Counted from the first letter of the stretch, positions 16,221 through 21,655 are shown. The stretch is 23,783 nucleotides of DNA from an uncultured Oscillospiraceae bacterium (GCA_900754605.1 CAAEDK010000167.1:1-23783); one strand, 5' to 3'. The notes: a model not told the origin generated them from the letters alone. Translations and numbers: made by a program.

Positions 16221-17055
16221 ATTCGTAAATAACGGCCTCCGCCCGTGTAATAAAGTGATGAATGCCAGTGGAGCACTCGTTCCATCGGTTATCGTCGAAA
16301 TCAGTCACCTCAACGGTTTCGCCTATGGCATAAACAAAGTTCGGATCATAATTGCTCTTTACCTGGCCGCCAGCAGGATTTCCGTTGATATCTGTGATAC
16401 TCAATACCTTGGCCTTACTGGCGCGGCATTTTCGGCTAGTAGCGGAGGACCGGCGTGCATCTGCGGGGATTTCCAACTCCACAACAAGGCCACTTGCCTT
16501 TTTATAGCCGATATAAGAGCCGGATTCCGGACATTGCAACGGATAGAACACCGTATAAATATTCCACATCATTTGATCTATAGATGCCTCGCACAGGTCG
16601 GCACGGCACAGGTCGGCATTGCGCAGGTCGGCACAGCGCAGGTCGGCATTGCTCAGGTCGGCACGGCACAGGTCGGCATTGCGCAGGTCGGCATTGCGCA
16701 GGTCGGCATTGCGCAGGTTGGCATCGCTCAGGTTGGCACCGCGCAGGTTGGCACCGAACAGGTCGGCATTGCTCAGGTTGGCACAGCGCAGGTCGGCATC
16801 GCTCAGGTTGGCACCGCGCAGGTCGGCATTGCGCAGGTTGGCACAGCGCAGGTCGGCATCGCTCAGGTTGGCACAGCGCAGGTCGGCATCGCTCAGGTTG
16901 GCACCGCGCAGGTTGGCACCGAACAGGTTGGCACAGCGCAGGTCGGCATCGCTCAGGTTGGCACCGCGCAGGTTGGCACCGAACAGGTTGGCACAGCTGC
17001 CGCCCTCTCCATTCAGCCAAAGGAGATGCTCGTCCAAAATCTTTTTTAAGTCCAT
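16219..17055 (-). CDS. Pentapeptide-repeat protein with C-terminal DUF5758-like domain
   Basis: A 278-residue protein. After a 20-residue leader (MDLKKILDEHLLWLNGEGGS) come 27 tandem pentapeptides of A(N/D)LxX type (residues ~21-155), which should fold into a right-handed quadrilateral beta-helix. The C-terminal ~110 residues (YIGYKKASG, EIPADARRSSATSRKCRASKA, then GETVEV) resemble DUF5758, a domain found after pentapeptide repeats in phage and bacterial proteins. Some pentapeptide proteins mimic DNA and protect gyrase (Qnr, MfpA), but most have unknown roles. GAGGAGGGAG precedes ATG 17055. The repeat DNA is nearly identical between units, so copy number probably changes by slippage or recombination. 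Confidence 0.9.
   Translation of the reverse strand: MDLKKILDEHLLWLNGEGGSCANLFGANLRGANLSDADLRCANLFGANLRGANLSDADLRCANLSDADLRCANLRNADLRGANLSDADLRCANLSNADLFGANLRGANLSDANLRNADLRNADLRNADLCRADLSNADLRCADLRNADLCRADLCEASIDQMMWNIYTVFYPLQCPESGSYIGYKKASGLVVELEIPADARRSSATSRKCRASKAKVLSITDINGNPAGGQVKSNYDPNFVYAIGETVEVTDFDDNRWNECSTGIHHFITRAEAVIYE
16592..16996. repeat. 15-bp tandem repeat inside the pentapeptide gene
   Basis: About 27 copies of a 15-base unit of the form CAGGTYGGCAYNGNN on the plus strand, with only a few variable positions per copy. Because the period is a multiple of three and stop-free, both strands show long open frames here; only the minus-strand frame encoding A(N/D)LxX units is real. 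Confidence 0.88.
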
Positions 17056-17067
17056 TTTGCTCCCTCC

Positions 17068-17298
17068 TCAATGTGGGATTTCTATGACCGCCCACACATC
17101 GTCGATGCTCTCCGCGCCCTCCAGTCCGGTGATCTGGATGGTGAGCGGGCCGGTTGGCGTGGGGGCCGGGGTGGTGGTTGCCACCTGTGTCTCAATGGCC
17201 TGGCTCTCCGGTTCCTGGCCCCAGATGATTTCAACTAGTGCAATCAGCGCCAGTAAAAGGAACAGGGCCGCGACGCTCGTAATCAGATAGCGGTTCAC
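17068..17298 (-). CDS. Small membrane protein, single N-terminal span
   Basis: A 76-residue protein starting at GTG 17298. Residues ~3-28 form one hydrophobic span (ITSVAALFLLLALIALVEII), followed by a Thr/Pro-rich stretch (ATTTPAPTPTGP) and a small hydrophilic domain ending VWAVIEIPH, probably outside the cell. The start is chosen because the upstream 39-aa gene stops there as GTGA, and GGTGGAG lies 8 bases upstream. Function unknown; a superinfection or envelope role is possible. Confidence 0.62.
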   Translation of the reverse strand: MNRYLITSVAALFLLLALIALVEIIWGQEPESQAIETQVATTTPAPTPTGPLTIQITGLEGAESIDDVWAVIEIPH

Positions 17299-17414
17299 AA
17301 AATCCACTCCACCCAACTATCAGCAAACAGGGCCACTAGGAAGCAGATGGTGACCACCACACCGCGCACAGCCTCCCGCCGGGCCTGGCGGCGCTCATTT
17401 CGGGTCTTGCTCAT
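17295..17414 (-). CDS. 39-residue small membrane protein
   Basis: A short gene with one of the best ribosome binding sites in the window (AAAGGAGGTGAG before ATG 17414). The product is 39 residues: a basic N-terminus (MSKTRNERRQARREAVRG), then a hydrophobic stretch (VVVTICFLVALFA) and a Trp-containing end. It overlaps the upstream HTH gene by 20 bases and the downstream membrane gene by 4 (GTGA), so the three are likely co-translated. A basic then hydrophobic layout suggests a membrane peptide. Not recognised. Confidence 0.6.
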   Translation of the reverse strand: MSKTRNERRQARREAVRGVVVTICFLVALFADSWVEWIL

Positions 17415-17658
17415 GGTAGCTCACCTCCTTTGCCATGTCTTCCAGCTTGAACAGGGTTTCCATGTTCAGGCGGACGGTGCGGTCGCCGCCCAAAAGCCGG
17501 GAGACGGTTTCGTCCCGGATACCCAGGGCGCGGCCAATATCCCGGTTGCGCAGCCGGTTCCGGCACTTGTAGACGGCCAGACCGTCGGCCAGGCGCTGGG
17601 CCATGGCGTCATAGCGGGCCGCCAGACGCTGGTCAGCGGTCAGATACACTTTCGGCAT
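17395..17658 (-). CDS. Helix-turn-helix phage protein
   Basis: An 87-residue protein with an XRE-like helix-turn-helix in the middle (NRLRNRDIGRALGIRDETVSR, then LLGGDRTVRLNMETLFKLEDM). Such small proteins repress or adjust early phage promoters. GGAGGAG precedes ATG 17658. It overlaps the 39-residue gene downstream. The DNA target is not known. Confidence 0.75.
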   Translation of the reverse strand: MPKVYLTADQRLAARYDAMAQRLADGLAVYKCRNRLRNRDIGRALGIRDETVSRLLGGDRTVRLNMETLFKLEDMAKEVSYHEQDPK

Positions 17659-17803
17659 TGTGCTTCTCCTCCTCTCGGTTACACAGGGCCTTAATCAGCT
17701 CCTGGACTTTAATTCCATAGGCGGCGTAGATGATGCGATCCACCAAATGGCGGGTGTTGCGGGCCTGGAGTTCCAAGTCCTTGATTCTGTCGTTCTCGTT
17801 CAC
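17633..17803 (-). CDS. Small phage protein, coiled-coil
   Basis: A 56-residue helical protein from GTG 17803, preceded by AAGGAGG at 7 bases; a longer frame upstream has no better start. It reads NENDRIKDLELQARNTRHLV, then an amphipathic AAYGIKVQELIKAL and a charged tail. It is probably a short coiled coil. It overlaps the next gene by 26 bases. Function unknown. Confidence 0.62.
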   Translation of the reverse strand: MNENDRIKDLELQARNTRHLVDRIIYAAYGIKVQELIKALCNREEEKHNAESVSDR

Positions 17804-17875
17804 AAAAATTCCTCCTTGCGCTTGCGGCCGCAGGGAGGTTGTGGTACAATCTTCCTGCAAGCCTGATTGGTGGGT

Positions 17876-18079
17876 TCAATTAGGTTTGCCGCCCTCGTCG
17901 GTGGTTCCAGCACTGGCGGGGGCATTTTCTTTTGTCAGCCATTCCAGGTGTTTGCAGGGCCCCCGGCGGCCCTTGAGGCAGCACCGGCGGCGGTGGATAT
18001 ATGCGTCATTCATGTAGCGCTCGTGCAGACGGCACCAGGCCGTCGGGGCCGCTGGGGCCTTTGTCTTGCGGCGGGTCAT
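17876..18079 (-). CDS. Small basic Cys/His phage protein
   Basis: A 67-residue protein, rich in Arg/Lys and with a C-x-H and CC...C arrangement (WCRLHERYM, RRRCCLKGRRGPCKHLEWL) that could bind zinc. Its start overlaps the upstream stop as TAATG. Not recognised; nucleic-acid binding is a reasonable guess from charge. Confidence 0.55.
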   Translation of the reverse strand: MTRRKTKAPAAPTAWCRLHERYMNDAYIHRRRCCLKGRRGPCKHLEWLTKENAPASAGTTDEGGKPN

Positions 18080-18288
18080 TAGCGGGTAGATGGCTGGAGT
18101 GTTTTTAGCTCAGCCACGATCTGCGAAGCGCGCTTCAAATCTTCTGATGTGTAGTGGCGCTTTTTGACCAGAGAATAAGCCTCCTCCGCCAAGGAGAGCA
18201 TCCGTTTGCCGGACGTCCCCATCCGCGGCGCGGCATGGCGTAGGGCAAAGACGATGGCGCGGAGCTGCAGTTTCTGAATAAATATCAA
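18079..18288 (-). CDS. Small phage protein of unknown function
   Basis: A 69-residue helical protein starting at TTG 18288, chosen because GAGGAGG lies 8 bases upstream. It contains AEEAYSLVKKRHYTSEDLKR and ends in a basic tail. It is the first gene of the long leftward run after the plus-strand winged-helix gene. No domain recognised. Confidence 0.55.
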   Translation of the reverse strand: MIFIQKLQLRAIVFALRHAAPRMGTSGKRMLSLAEEAYSLVKKRHYTSEDLKRASQIVAELKTLQPSTR

Positions 18289-18303
18289 GGCGTTTTCCTC
18301 CTC

Positions 18304-18333
18304 TTGCCGCTCGCTCTCTTGCCGTGGTATACT
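18304..18333 (+). promoter_or_regulatory. Promoter for the plus-strand winged-helix gene
   Basis: TTGCCG at 18304-18309, 18-base spacer, TATACT at 18328-18333; the expected start site is near 18340, directly before the GAGGAGAGGTGG binding site of the gene at 18357. Confidence 0.5.
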
Positions 18334-18356
18334 TGGCAGGGAGGAGAGGTGGTTTT

Positions 18357-18674
18357 GTGGATTTCCAATTTACGCGCCGGGAACTTGACTGTCTGCTAAA
18401 GCTGCGTAGGAAACCGCGTTCTTGGGAATGCCTGCGAAAGGCATCCAAAACAGACGATGATGGCCTAAATATCATGTTGAGTCGAATGGAAAAGCTGTGG
18501 TATACAAAAGACGGAAAGGCTCCCAATGGTTCTCTAATACACTTGAATCAAATCGGGGAAACCGTTGCACAAGCGGAGTTTGACCGGCGCTTTGATATGT
18601 ACTTTACACGGGTGATGGCGCTTTCCGCTCTGTTGGTATCAATCGCGTCCTTCATTTTATCAGTAGTAAAATAG
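18357..18674 (+). CDS. Winged-helix protein with C-terminal membrane anchor
   Basis: A 105-residue protein encoded against the direction of the early operon. Residues ~5-65 resemble a winged helix (ELDCLLKLRRKPRSWECLRK, then LNIMLSRMEKLW and LIHLNQIGETVAQ), and residues ~82-103 are one membrane span (MALSALLVSIASFILSVV). Start GTG 18357 follows GAGGAGAGGTGG; the longer upstream frame has no binding site. With its own promoter and plus orientation it is likely expressed in the lysogen, for example for superinfection exclusion or membrane signal sensing. Its tail overlaps the tail of the convergent 74-residue gene by 23 bases. Confidence 0.68.
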   Translation: MDFQFTRRELDCLLKLRRKPRSWECLRKASKTDDDGLNIMLSRMEKLWYTKDGKAPNGSLIHLNQIGETVAQAEFDRRFDMYFTRVMALSALLVSIASFILSVVK

Positions 18675-18876
18675 CGCAGATTCCAATGGCGACGCTGTTC
18701 GCACCAAGAAGAAAGTAGATCCGGCGGAAGGCCGTGCGGCTCTGGTCTTTCTCCTTAGAATAGAGGCTGTAAAGAAGAGTTCTGGTAGGTACCCATGTCT
18801 CCTTGTTGGGCCAGCGATGGTACCATTCCCTTTCTGCCTTTTCGTTTTCCGCTATGGGGTCGATTTTCTCAGGCAT
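18652..18876 (-). CDS. Small C-terminally anchored membrane protein
   Basis: A 74-residue protein starting at ATG 18876 (AAGGTG 6 bases upstream; ATG 18882 is the alternative). It has a charged soluble N-terminal part (PEKIDPIAENEKAEREWYHR) and a hydrophobic end (YFLLGANSVAIGICAILLLI). It overlaps the stop of the XRE regulator and, tail to tail, the plus-strand winged-helix gene. Both convergent products are small tail-anchored membrane proteins, so they may act together. Function unknown. Confidence 0.65.
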   Translation of the reverse strand: MPEKIDPIAENEKAEREWYHRWPNKETWVPTRTLLYSLYSKEKDQSRTAFRRIYFLLGANSVAIGICAILLLIK

Positions 18877-19108
18877 CTTCATCACCTTCTTTTGTAATTG
18901 TTCTGTATACAGAACAATCAGGGTAAAAAATTTCCTCATACTTGACGCCCAGGGCCTTCGCAAGGTTGAACATGACCTCGCTTCCCACCACCTTCTGCCG
19001 GTGAGTCTCAATCTGGCTGAGATAGGGGCGGCAGATGCCTGCCTTCTCCGCAAGCTCATTCTGGCTCATGCCCCGCTCCTTTCGGAGCTCCGCGACCCGA
19101 TTTTTCAT
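18869..19108 (-). CDS. Cro-like XRE transcriptional regulator
   Basis: A 79-residue XRE-family regulator. Helix-turn-helix at residues ~5-60 (NRVAELRKERGMSQNELAEKAG then RPYLSQIETHRQ, followed by FNLAKALGVKYEEIFYP). As the first leftward gene facing the CI-like repressor it occupies the Cro position. ATG 19108 is preferred to GTG 19117 because GGGGGTGG is correctly spaced for it. Its own 3' end contains a perfect 22-bp palindrome that resembles a site in its upstream region. Probably represses the rightward promoters and allows lytic growth; direction of effect is inferred. Confidence 0.82.
   Translation of the reverse strand: MKNRVAELRKERGMSQNELAEKAGICRPYLSQIETHRQKVVGSEVMFNLAKALGVKYEEIFYPDCSVYRTITKEGDEDA
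18897..18918. promoter_or_regulatory. Perfect 22-bp palindrome, probable operator
   Basis: ATTGTTCTGTA / TACAGAACAAT inside the 3' coding part of the Cro-like gene. It matches 15 of 18 bases of the site at 19131-19148 over the rightward promoter. Confidence 0.6.
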
Positions 19109-19130
19109 GGTATCCACCCCCTTTTTGTAG

Positions 19131-19166
19131 TGTTCTGTTTACAGCTCAGTACAATAGTGGTAGAAT
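19131..19166 (+). promoter_or_regulatory. Rightward promoter and operator of the 36-residue gene
   Basis: TTTACA at 19138-19143, 17-base spacer, extended -10 TGGTAGAAT ending at 19166. The TGTTCTGTTTACAGCTCA sequence (19131-19148) covers the -35 and is an imperfect copy of the palindrome at 18897, suggesting control by the Cro-like regulator. Confidence 0.62.
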
Positions 19167-19175
19167 ATACCCGCC
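19160..19175. repeat. Left arm of a 16-bp inverted repeat around the 36-residue gene
   Basis: GTAGAATATACCCGCC; its exact reverse complement is at 19392-19407. This arm contains the -10 hexamer TAGAAT of the rightward promoter. Confidence 0.85.
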
Positions 19176-19239
19176 CGGATAAATCCGGCCCCAGTCTTAG
19201 AAGTTGATGCGGCCCGACTTTTAAGGAAAGGGGGATTGG

Positions 19240-19350
19240 ATGAACCTGACTGTGAAGTTGGGCGGCGTGCAAAAGACCATCAAATGGTCTGACGCGCCCG
19301 CGAAACCGGCTGTCACGGTTACCTTCGGCGGACAGACTCCAAAGAAGTGA
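19240..19350 (+). CDS. 36-residue protein in the lysogeny switch
   Basis: A short gene between the Cro-like and CI-like genes: ATG 19240, preceded by AAAGGGGG, stop TGA at 19348-19350. The product (opening MNLTVKLGGVQKTIKW, closing TVTFGGQTPKK) looks like two beta strands with charged ends; there is no signal peptide or membrane span. It has its own promoter (19138-19166) and terminator (19358-19387), so it is a separate transcript. Its position suggests a small regulator of the switch, such as an antirepressor, but no family is recognised. Confidence 0.6.
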   Translation: MNLTVKLGGVQKTIKWSDAPAKPAVTVTFGGQTPKK

Positions 19351-19357
19351 CCGGGCC

Positions 19358-19387
19358 GCCCCGCTGTTTCGGCAGCGGGGCATTTTT
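19358..19387 (+). terminator. Terminator of the 36-residue gene
   Basis: Perfect 9-bp stem GCCCCGCTG / CAGCGGGGC with loop TTTCGG, followed by ATTTTT. Leftwards no U-tract follows, so leftward transcripts should pass. Confidence 0.88.
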
Positions 19388-19391
19388 GCAA

Positions 19392-19407
19392 GGCGGGTAT
19401 ATTCTAC
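19392..19407. repeat. Right arm of the 16-bp inverted repeat
   Basis: GGCGGGTATATTCTAC, the exact reverse complement of 19160-19175. On the minus strand it supplies the -10 TAGAAT of a leftward promoter. Confidence 0.85.
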
Positions 19408-19429
19408 TTTGTCCACCGCTAGGTGGCAA
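19401..19429 (-). promoter_or_regulatory. Leftward promoter, probable early (lytic) promoter
   Basis: Minus-strand TTGCCA (19429-19424), 17-base spacer, TAGAAT (19406-19401). The spacer holds the palindrome CCACC-GCTA-GGTGG (19413-19426), a possible repressor site. Transcripts would run antisense through the 36-residue gene into the Cro-like gene. Confidence 0.55.
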
Positions 19430-19493
19430 CTATATAGTACACCACCTTCGCTCGTTTGTCAACTAAAAAGAACATCGTTCCTGATTATTTTTC

Positions 19494-19527
19494 TTGTTTA
19501 TTTGTAATGTACAGTTTACAATACAAA
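19494..19527 (+). promoter_or_regulatory. Repressor gene promoter with overlapping inverted repeat
   Basis: TTGTTT at 19494-19499, 17-base spacer, TACAAT at 19517-19522. An imperfect inverted repeat (11 of 13 pairs) at 19501-19527 covers spacer and -10, consistent with autoregulation of the repressor. Confidence 0.65.
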
Positions 19528-19543
19528 TAGGAAGGTGGTATCT

Positions 19544-19930
19544 ATGAAGAACAGATTGGGGGAACTTGTGCGTGCAGCTCGAGGAGATATTTCTCTTCGA
19601 GATTATGCAAAACAAATTGGAATCAGCCACTCTTATTTGTCCAGCATAGAGAGCGGTATAAATCCGGCCAATGGAAAACCAATTAGCATCGGATTGGAGA
19701 CTCTTGAAAAACTCTCAAAGGTAACAGGATATTCCGTTGCATATTTAACTGGAGATAGTGAAGAGGAGAAGCCCGCCGGCCAGGAGGCCGACGGGCAGGG
19801 GGACGCAGTGATTATTCACAGGGGCGGGCGTACAACGCGCCGTGTGCTCACCGATGAACAGTGGAAATTGATTGAAGGAATGTTCAACTTGCAGAACACG
19901 GGTTCTGAGCGGGAAGATGACGAGTGGTAG
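19544..19930 (+). CDS. CI-like XRE repressor
   Basis: A 128-residue XRE-family repressor starting at ATG 19544 (AAGGTGG just upstream). Helix-turn-helix at ~1-70 (KNRLGELVRAARGDISLRDY, GISHSYLSSIESG, then LETLEKLSKVTGYSVAYLTG). A charged linker (EEEKPAGQEADGQGD) and a C-terminal tail (TTRRVLTDEQWKLIEGMFNL) follow; there is no RecA-type self-cleavage domain, so inactivation probably needs the neighbouring ImmA-type protease, as in ICEBs1 ImmR. It is transcribed rightwards, opposite to the early operon, and its 3' end overlaps the convergent protease gene by 47 bases. Confidence 0.85.
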   Translation: MKNRLGELVRAARGDISLRDYAKQIGISHSYLSSIESGINPANGKPISIGLETLEKLSKVTGYSVAYLTGDSEEEKPAGQEADGQGDAVIIHRGGRTTRRVLTDEQWKLIEGMFNLQNTGSEREDDEW

Positions 19931-20510
19931 CTAGGATATACGGCTCAAACTGCCGATAAAGGCACCATTCAGTTCCAGACTGAAAGAAGTAAGAACAACT
20001 GCGCTCCTCCATCCACTGGGCATCCAGGTCATGCAGACGTTTTAACCGCTGGAAGGCAATTTCGGCGGCCTGCTGACTGATATGGCAGAGCTGACGGATG
20101 GCGAAAGGACCACCTACATGCAGGGCCCGCAGAACACAGGCGGGGGAGAGAAGCTGCGCGGCAAAGCGGTCGGCCTCGATTTCTATTTGAGGACGGGGTT
20201 TCTGTTCCTTGGCATCACGGTGGATGATACCAGTGCCGTGGTTTAAGCAGTAGTGACCGATTTCATGAGCGACGGTATAGCGGCGGCGGCCTGGGCTAAG
20301 ATGTGGATTATACAGGATAACAGCGCCGCGTTTACCGCGGATCAGAAAGCCGTCCGCACCAAAGGTCTCATTGCCTAGGTTGCTTTCCTTCAAAATCTGA
20401 TACCCTTGCGTGTAAGAGCATAGGAGGATACCAAGAGATTTGCAGATCTGGTCAAGGTCAATAGGCAGCTTTGTGATATTGCAGTGAATTAGTGTTTCCC
20501 AAGCAGTCAT
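19884..20510 (-). CDS. ImmA/IrrE family metallopeptidase
   Basis: A 208-residue zinc protease of the ImmA/IrrE family. The HEIGH motif (H82, E83, H86; full pattern VAHEIGHYCLNH) and the downstream EIEADRFAAQLL helix with the third metal ligand are intact. In ICEBs1, ImmA cleaves the repressor ImmR to trigger induction, and this protein most likely does the same to the adjacent CI-like repressor. Start ATG 20510 follows AGGGGTGG. Unlike the usual co-directional operon, it is convergent with the repressor and overlaps its 3' end by 47 bases. Its promoter carries a LexA-like box. Confidence 0.88.
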   Translation of the reverse strand: MTAWETLIHCNITKLPIDLDQICKSLGILLCSYTQGYQILKESNLGNETFGADGFLIRGKRGAVILYNPHLSPGRRRYTVAHEIGHYCLNHGTGIIHRDAKEQKPRPQIEIEADRFAAQLLSPACVLRALHVGGPFAIRQLCHISQQAAEIAFQRLKRLHDLDAQWMEERSCSYFFQSGTEWCLYRQFEPYILATTRHLPAQNPCSAS

Positions 20511-20544
20511 GTAATCCACCCCTGAACGGTGATGCGTTGAGCTC

Positions 20545-20573
20545 ATTATAGAACGGTTGTTCGATTTTTGCAA
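20545..20573 (-). promoter_or_regulatory. Protease promoter with LexA-like box
   Basis: Minus-strand TTGCAA (20573-20568), 17-base spacer, TATAAT (20550-20545). The spacer contains GAAC-N4-GTTC (20551-20562; minus-strand CGAACAACCGTTCT), one mismatch from the Gram-positive LexA consensus CGAACRNRYGTTYC, so SOS control is likely. Confidence 0.7.
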
Positions 20574-20680
20574 GACGGAAAATTATACAATTTTGGAACT
20601 GCATTTTTACAGTGATTTACAGAAGAAAGAGATGACTATGGGACAATTAATCGTATATTCATGAAAGAGGAGCAGATAGA

Positions 20681-21433
20681 ATGAAGAGAGAATACAAAGG
20701 TTTTGTCGCGGGACTGCTGGTGGCTGGGGTAATCGCCGGGACGATTGGAACCGCCGGGGCAGTTGTGGGCAGGACTCAGGCGGCATTGGACTATAACAAT
20801 ATCAAGATATCGCTCAACGGGCAGACCATCACGCCGAAGGATGCCAACGGGAACACGGTGGAGCCGTTCGCGATCAATGGAACCACCTATCTGCCGGTGC
20901 GGGCCGTGGGAGAGGCGCTGGGGTTGGACGTCGATTGGGATGGAGCGACGAATACCGCTTTGCTATCTGGCGGAACTGAGGCTGGAATAGACCCCGTGGT
21001 CATGGACGCATATATATATCAGCTTGACAGGCTGAAGAGCATCTCTGACGCAGCAAAGTCTACAAAAGAACTGGCGCAGTTAATAATGGGGTCTGAGGCG
21101 CTTGCGTCAAGCGGATGGCTTGATATAAACTCTATAAACAGCATGAAGAAGACCAACGCAGATTCGATCGATGCTACGAATGATTACGTTGATGTTATTG
21201 AAGCCGGCATCCGAACAGGAGACAGGATGGAGGAAGTTATGCGGCTCGGGATCAAAGATGTTCGGGACGCGCTGGCAGACCTACAGATTGCCAATAGCTA
21301 TCTCGGAACAGGCTCTATGACATCTGATTATTACAGCAGCGGGCTTTCAAAGGCCAGAACTGTATCATCTTCCATGGATTACGGGTATTCGCAGATCTAT
21401 GCGGAGGTGCAGACGCTGATTTGGGGGGATTGA
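20681..21433 (+). CDS. Secreted protein with copper-amine-oxidase N-terminal-like domain
   Basis: A 250-residue protein with an N-terminal signal or anchor (KREYKGFVAGLLVAGVIAGT, to about residue 35) and then a CuAO_N-type stalk domain (~36-95: IKISLNGQTITPKDANGNTV, LPVRAVGEALGLDVDW, TALLSGG). The remaining ~150 residues are helical and not recognised. These stalk domains are common in cell-envelope proteins of Gram-positive bacteria. It is transcribed rightwards between immunity genes and integrase, the usual location for lysogenic-conversion cargo. AGAGGAGCAG precedes ATG 20681. No promoter clear enough to call was found in 20574-20680. Confidence 0.78.
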   Translation: MKREYKGFVAGLLVAGVIAGTIGTAGAVVGRTQAALDYNNIKISLNGQTITPKDANGNTVEPFAINGTTYLPVRAVGEALGLDVDWDGATNTALLSGGTEAGIDPVVMDAYIYQLDRLKSISDAAKSTKELAQLIMGSEALASSGWLDINSINSMKKTNADSIDATNDYVDVIEAGIRTGDRMEEVMRLGIKDVRDALADLQIANSYLGTGSMTSDYYSSGLSKARTVSSSMDYGYSQIYAEVQTLIWGD

Positions 21434-21436
21434 CCC

Positions 21437-21553
21437 ATGAAGGAGATGGACAGGCTACAAGAATCCACTGTTTTAGCCGTTGGGATTGCCAAACATAAAG
21501 AACTGCCCACGAGGAGAGACGGCCTTGACAATCAAATACAGGACGGTTTATAA
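21437..21553 (+). CDS. Possible 38-residue peptide
   Basis: A short frame 3 bases after the secreted-protein stop. ATG 21437 follows GGGGGGA at about 7 bases. Product 38 residues (MKEMDRLQESTVLAVGIAKH, then basic and acidic residues), no membrane span. Its last codons overlap the consensus promoter at 21525-21554, so coding may be incidental. Low confidence. Confidence 0.35.
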   Translation: MKEMDRLQESTVLAVGIAKHKELPTRRDGLDNQIQDGL

Positions 21554-21554
21554 T
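21525..21554 (+). promoter_or_regulatory. Consensus sigma-70 promoter of a small RNA
   Basis: Perfect TTGACA (21525-21530) and TATAAT (21549-21554), 18-base spacer; the expected start is near 21561. No gene with a ribosome binding site follows, and a terminator lies ~60 bases further on. Confidence 0.8.
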
Positions 21555-21560
21555 AGACAT

Positions 21561-21655
21561 AGAAAGGCGCTGCAACAAGCGGTTAGCCCGGTATGAGGTT
21601 AATAAAGCAAAGCTCTAGAAACCGTCACTTGGCCGAGTGGCGGTTTCTGCTTTTC
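21561..21655 (+). ncRNA. Predicted ~95-nt antisense RNA
   Basis: Predicted from the consensus promoter at 21525 and the terminator ending at about 21655. Its 3' third is complementary to the end of the convergent 25-residue peptide mRNA, and its first ~25 bases are nearly the same as the start of that mRNA. No frame inside it has a ribosome binding site. A type I antitoxin-like role is inferred. Confidence 0.6.
21617..21654. terminator. Shared hairpin terminator of two convergent RNAs
   Basis: 13-bp stem with one G-U pair (21617-21629 with 21636-21648), 6-base loop; TTTT follows rightwards at 21651-21654, and AGAGCTTTGCTTT leftwards. The peptide stop codon (21625-21627) is in the stem. Confidence 0.82.

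Noticed and set aside
16592..16996. Possible CRISPR array
   Set aside because: Period is 15 bases with no spacers; it is coding tandem repeat DNA.
16255..17087. Long open frames on the plus strand across the repeat region
   Set aside because: Stop-free because of the 15-bp repeat; only the minus frame gives regular A(N/D)LxX units, a good binding site and a recognisable C-terminal domain.
19240..19350. Arbitrium-type communication peptide
   Set aside because: The 36-residue product has no secretion signal and no AimR-like TPR receptor gene lies nearby.
19105..19416. 103-residue minus frame over the 36-residue gene
   Set aside because: No binding site, crosses the terminator hairpin; interpreted as antisense to the real small gene.
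19470..19480. LexA box GAACATCGTTC upstream of the repressor
   Set aside because: The half-sites are 3 bases apart instead of 4, so it does not fit the Gram-positive LexA consensus.
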